This document shows positions 61,800 to 64,000 of a stretch of DNA of 64,000 nt, piece by piece (position 1 is the stretch's first letter; every line of letters begins with the position of its first letter). A program made the translations under genes and the position numbers. Location: the NCBI RefSeq assembly GCF_000213655.1, contig NC_015554.1:4526001-4590000 (forward strand), read 5' to 3'. The notes beneath the pieces are model-generated. The model did not search any database, was not told where the DNA came from, and worked only from the letters and a program-made list of their open reading frames with translations. This DNA comes from Alteromonas naphthalenivorans. Its GTDB lineage: Bacteria > Pseudomonadota > Gammaproteobacteria > Enterobacterales > Alteromonadaceae.

Positions 61800-61850
61800 A
61801 CGTTTACAGGCTAGATATAACTTACCCAGACATGAGTTATGCCTTGTAAA

Positions 61851-63143
61851 TCAATGTAGCTTTAATTTAGGGCTAATGGCATAACTCAGCTTCTTAAGTA
61901 GCAGCTTTAGTGCGCCTCTTAGCTTTCCGTGTACTGCAAATTGGTGCATGTTGTATAAAGAGATATAAACTATCTTGGCTAAACGCCCTTCAATGAACAT
62001 ACTTGAATTTGATAACGACCCCATCAAGCTACCTACGGTGCTGTAGTTACTTAAATGCACTAGCGAGCCATAATCTTTATAGACATAGCCTTTTAATTCT
62101 TTACCCCGCTGCAATGCAATAATATTGTTTGCCGCCGTGTCTGCCATTTGATGCGCAGACTGCGCTCTAGGTGGTACCCATTTACCGTTTTCTTGTTTGA
62201 AGCCACAACAGTCACCAATAACCCAAATGTTACTGTCGCCAGTGCTTTGTAAGTACTTATTAACAAGAATTTGATTTGCGCGATTGGTCTCAAAAATACC
62301 CATTTCGGTGACGAAATCCGGCGCTTTCACCCCTGCCGCCCATACCATTAAATCAGCATCCACGCGGCTACCATCTTTCGTGATAAGGCCATTTTCATCA
62401 GCCTCTGCCACCATGGTGCTTTCTTTGATGTCTACACCGAGTTTATGCAGCGCCTTACGAGCAGAATTGGCGATACGCTCAGGTAGCGCAGGTAATATCC
62501 GCTCTCCCGCTTCTACAATAGTTATCTTTAAACGGGACGCTGACATACCCGGCATGCCGTAGGTTTTCGATAAGTTAGCAACATGATGAAGCTGAGCGGC
62601 TAATTCAGTACCCGTCGCGCCCGCGCCCACAATAGCCACTTTCATAAAGCTATTTTCATCTTCTTGCTGATTAATACGAATTAGCTGATTCAACAACCCT
62701 TTGTGAAAGCGTTCAGCTTGAACCAATGAATCAAGAAAGTAACAATTTTGCGCAACGCCTGGCGTTCCAAAGTCATTACTGACACTACCAATCGCCAATA
62801 CCAATTGGTCGTAAGGTATTTTACGTTCGGGTAATATCGACACTCCCTCATCATCGAATAATGGCGCAAGCGTGATAGTTTTGGCCTCTGCATCAATGGC
62901 ACACATACTCCCTAACTGAAAGCGATAGTGGTGTGCCGCAGCATGAATAGCGTAATCAACGCCATCAGAGTGCTTGTCTATAACGCCAGCAGCCACTTCG
63001 TGAAGCAAGGGCTTCCAAATGTGAGTGCGACTTCTGTCAACTAGGGTTATTTCTGCTTCGTTCTTTCTCCCGAGGGTGCGGCTTAAGCGGCTTACAAGTT
63101 CAAGACCTCCAGCGCCACCACCGACAACAACTATTTTTTGCAT
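61851..63143 (-). CDS. ndh: Type II NADH dehydrogenase (NDH-2)
   Basis: 430 residues. The FAD site is VVVGGGAGGLELVS at the start and the NADH site is VAIVGAGATGTELAAQL near 168-184. Other NDH-2 blocks include VWAAGVKAPDFV, VIGDCCGFKQ and PPRAQSAHQMA. It oxidises NADH and reduces quinone on the inner membrane without proton pumping. The C-terminal basic amphipathic end fits membrane attachment. Confidence 0.9.
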   Translation of the reverse strand: MQKIVVVGGGAGGLELVSRLSRTLGRKNEAEITLVDRSRTHIWKPLLHEVAAGVIDKHSDGVDYAIHAAAHHYRFQLGSMCAIDAEAKTITLAPLFDDEGVSILPERKIPYDQLVLAIGSVSNDFGTPGVAQNCYFLDSLVQAERFHKGLLNQLIRINQQEDENSFMKVAIVGAGATGTELAAQLHHVANLSKTYGMPGMSASRLKITIVEAGERILPALPERIANSARKALHKLGVDIKESTMVAEADENGLITKDGSRVDADLMVWAAGVKAPDFVTEMGIFETNRANQILVNKYLQSTGDSNIWVIGDCCGFKQENGKWVPPRAQSAHQMADTAANNIIALQRGKELKGYVYKDYGSLVHLSNYSTVGSLMGSLSNSSMFIEGRLAKIVYISLYNMHQFAVHGKLRGALKLLLKKLSYAISPKLKLH

Positions 63144-63324
63144 GGGTTTACCTATAATTTAATCATTCCACGTATCTCATCTTTCATAATCCAAAATTAT
63201 TGAAATGATATACCTGGCGCGACTAAAGGTATTCGCTGCATATGTGGGGTTAACAGTACGCCTGAACGCATTTTCTCGCAAGCCTGACAGGTTGGTTCTA
63301 GTAAGGCGTACGATAAAAAAGGCG

Positions 63325-63366
63325 AAAAAAAACGGTAACCGTGAGATACACGCTACCGTTTTTTAT
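63325..63366. terminator. Terminator hairpin
   Basis: AAAAAACGGTA (63327-63337) pairs with TACCGTTTTTT (63354-63364); an inner CGTG/CACG stem closes the loop. It lies just past the stop of the minus-strand TonB receptor, whose transcript would end in U-rich sequence. Confidence 0.8.
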
Positions 63367-63389
63367 ACCAGAGTAGATAATGGTTTTAA

Positions 63390-64000
63390 CTAATACTGAT
63401 AATCAACGCTGAACATTACGTTTCTTGGCCGCCCAGGGAAGTATCTATCGGCGGTAAAGGACGTGTAATCGGCCCGTTCAGCGTAGGCGGTATCGAGCAA
63501 GTTATTTACTCGTGCATACACTGAAAGTTCAGGCGAAATTGCCCAAGAGGCCCGTAGGTTCAATAAATCATGACCTTCGTACTCGTTAAGGTTTTCAGCA
63601 TCGGTATAATACCCATCGACATGCTGCCACTCGAGTTCAGCCCGAGTACTTTGGGTAAAGCTGTACCCTAGGCGAGCATTGAAGGTCAGGTTTGGCGCCG
63701 TATCAATATCGTTGCCCTTAATATCGACTTCGCCCACAATTTCATTGTGCTCATAGGTGTGTTTGGCATAGCTGCCTGCAAACGCGAAATCAAACCCTTG
63801 GCTGATTTGATAGTTTAGGGTTAGCTCTACCCCTCTGTGCCAGGTTTCTCCATTGCTTACATTGAAAAAATCACTATCACGATAGATCACATTGTCTTTG
63901 GTTAAGCTATAAGCAGACACCACATAGCTAAATGCTTTGTGTTGCCCTTTAACACCCACTTCTACATTGGTGGCGGTGACCGAGTCCAAGTCGGCAATTT
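63390..64000 (-). CDS. TonB-dependent receptor, C-terminal part cut by the window edge
   Basis: About 203 residues of a barrel domain, with the frame open past the right end. The strands alternate as in TonB receptors (GVELTLNYQISQGFDFAFAG, LNLRASWAISPELSVYARVN, NLLDTAYAERADYT) and it ends RNVMFSVDYQY. The NLLDTxYAxRADYTSFTADRYFPGRPRNV block (in parts) is common near the C-terminus of siderophore-type receptors. The signal, plug and cargo determinants are outside the window. Confidence 0.85.
   Translation of the reverse strand, partial: IADLDSVTATNVEVGVKGQHKAFSYVVSAYSLTKDNVIYRDSDFFNVSNGETWHRGVELTLNYQISQGFDFAFAGSYAKHTYEHNEIVGEVDIKGNDIDTAPNLTFNARLGYSFTQSTRAELEWQHVDGYYTDAENLNEYEGHDLLNLRASWAISPELSVYARVNNLLDTAYAERADYTSFTADRYFPGRPRNVMFSVDYQY

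Overview
The window looks like a chromosome segment of a marine gammaproteobacterium of the Alteromonadales, most likely Alteromonas or a close relative. Pointers are the moderate GC content, many TonB-dependent receptors (four, one cut by the right edge), a GH16 laminarinase next to a carbohydrate-type receptor, the DUF4105/DUF3015 pair, a cydABX-cydDC cluster, EfpL (YeiP), and an ECF sigma/anti-sigma/S8 protease island. No rRNA, tRNA, CRISPR array, insertion sequence or prophage was seen. Several genes appear to start at TTG behind a good Shine-Dalgarno sequence (31881, 32137, 36966, 60362).

Layout. 1-2.5 kb: the end of a GH31 glycosidase and a sodium:solute symporter. 2.6-3.6 kb: a zinc-type CDF exporter. 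4.0-8.7 kb: a compact chaperone-usher operon (pilin, chaperone, usher) whose usher carries an unusual C-terminal SPOR-like domain. 9-14.8 kb: a laminarin module (GH16 lipoprotein with three repeated vicinal-Cys modules, then a TonB receptor) behind two LacI-type operators. 15-19.2 kb: a divergent alpha/beta hydrolase and TonB receptor. 19.5-25.8 kb: cydA-cydB-cydX-cydD-cydC on the minus strand. 26.2-28.3 kb: a c-type haem protein and a divergent sigma-54 activator with a Cys-rich sensor domain; a sigma-54-type promoter precedes the haem gene. 28.4-31 kb: a DUF2946-like protein and a copper-receptor-like TonB protein. 31-38 kb: TauE, DUF4105, DUF3015, EfpL, YjbR, a P-loop kinase, a GNAT protein, a small DUF4177-like gene and a seven-bladed FG-GAP propeller protein. 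38-42.7 kb: a DUF885 lipoprotein, a structured repeat array, an NTF2-like protein, a class C acid phosphatase and a DUF2892 protein. 42.8-47.8 kb: an operon for an MMPL/RND pump, a LolA-like protein and an outer-membrane barrel.

48.1-48.75 kb holds no gene. It holds a run of hairpins with GGA in the loop, strongly GGA-biased on the plus strand and ended by two terminators, so it is best read as a large CsrB/RsmZ-type RNA that titrates CsrA. A second structured element with GGA-loop hairpins lies at 40.33-40.79 kb and is closed by a 22-bp helix.

49-64 kb: a Fur-boxed siderophore-interacting protein; CsbD; an ECF sigma, anti-sigma and lipoprotein operon facing an S8 protease, with matching GGGAAT-N-CGTTA promoters that also precede a low-complexity secreted protein at 55.1 kb; an outer-membrane barrel; ArfB; an alpha/beta hydrolase; a lone MbcA/Xre-like protein; CBS, cytochrome b561, YceI and NDH-2 genes; and the C-terminal end of another TonB receptor.
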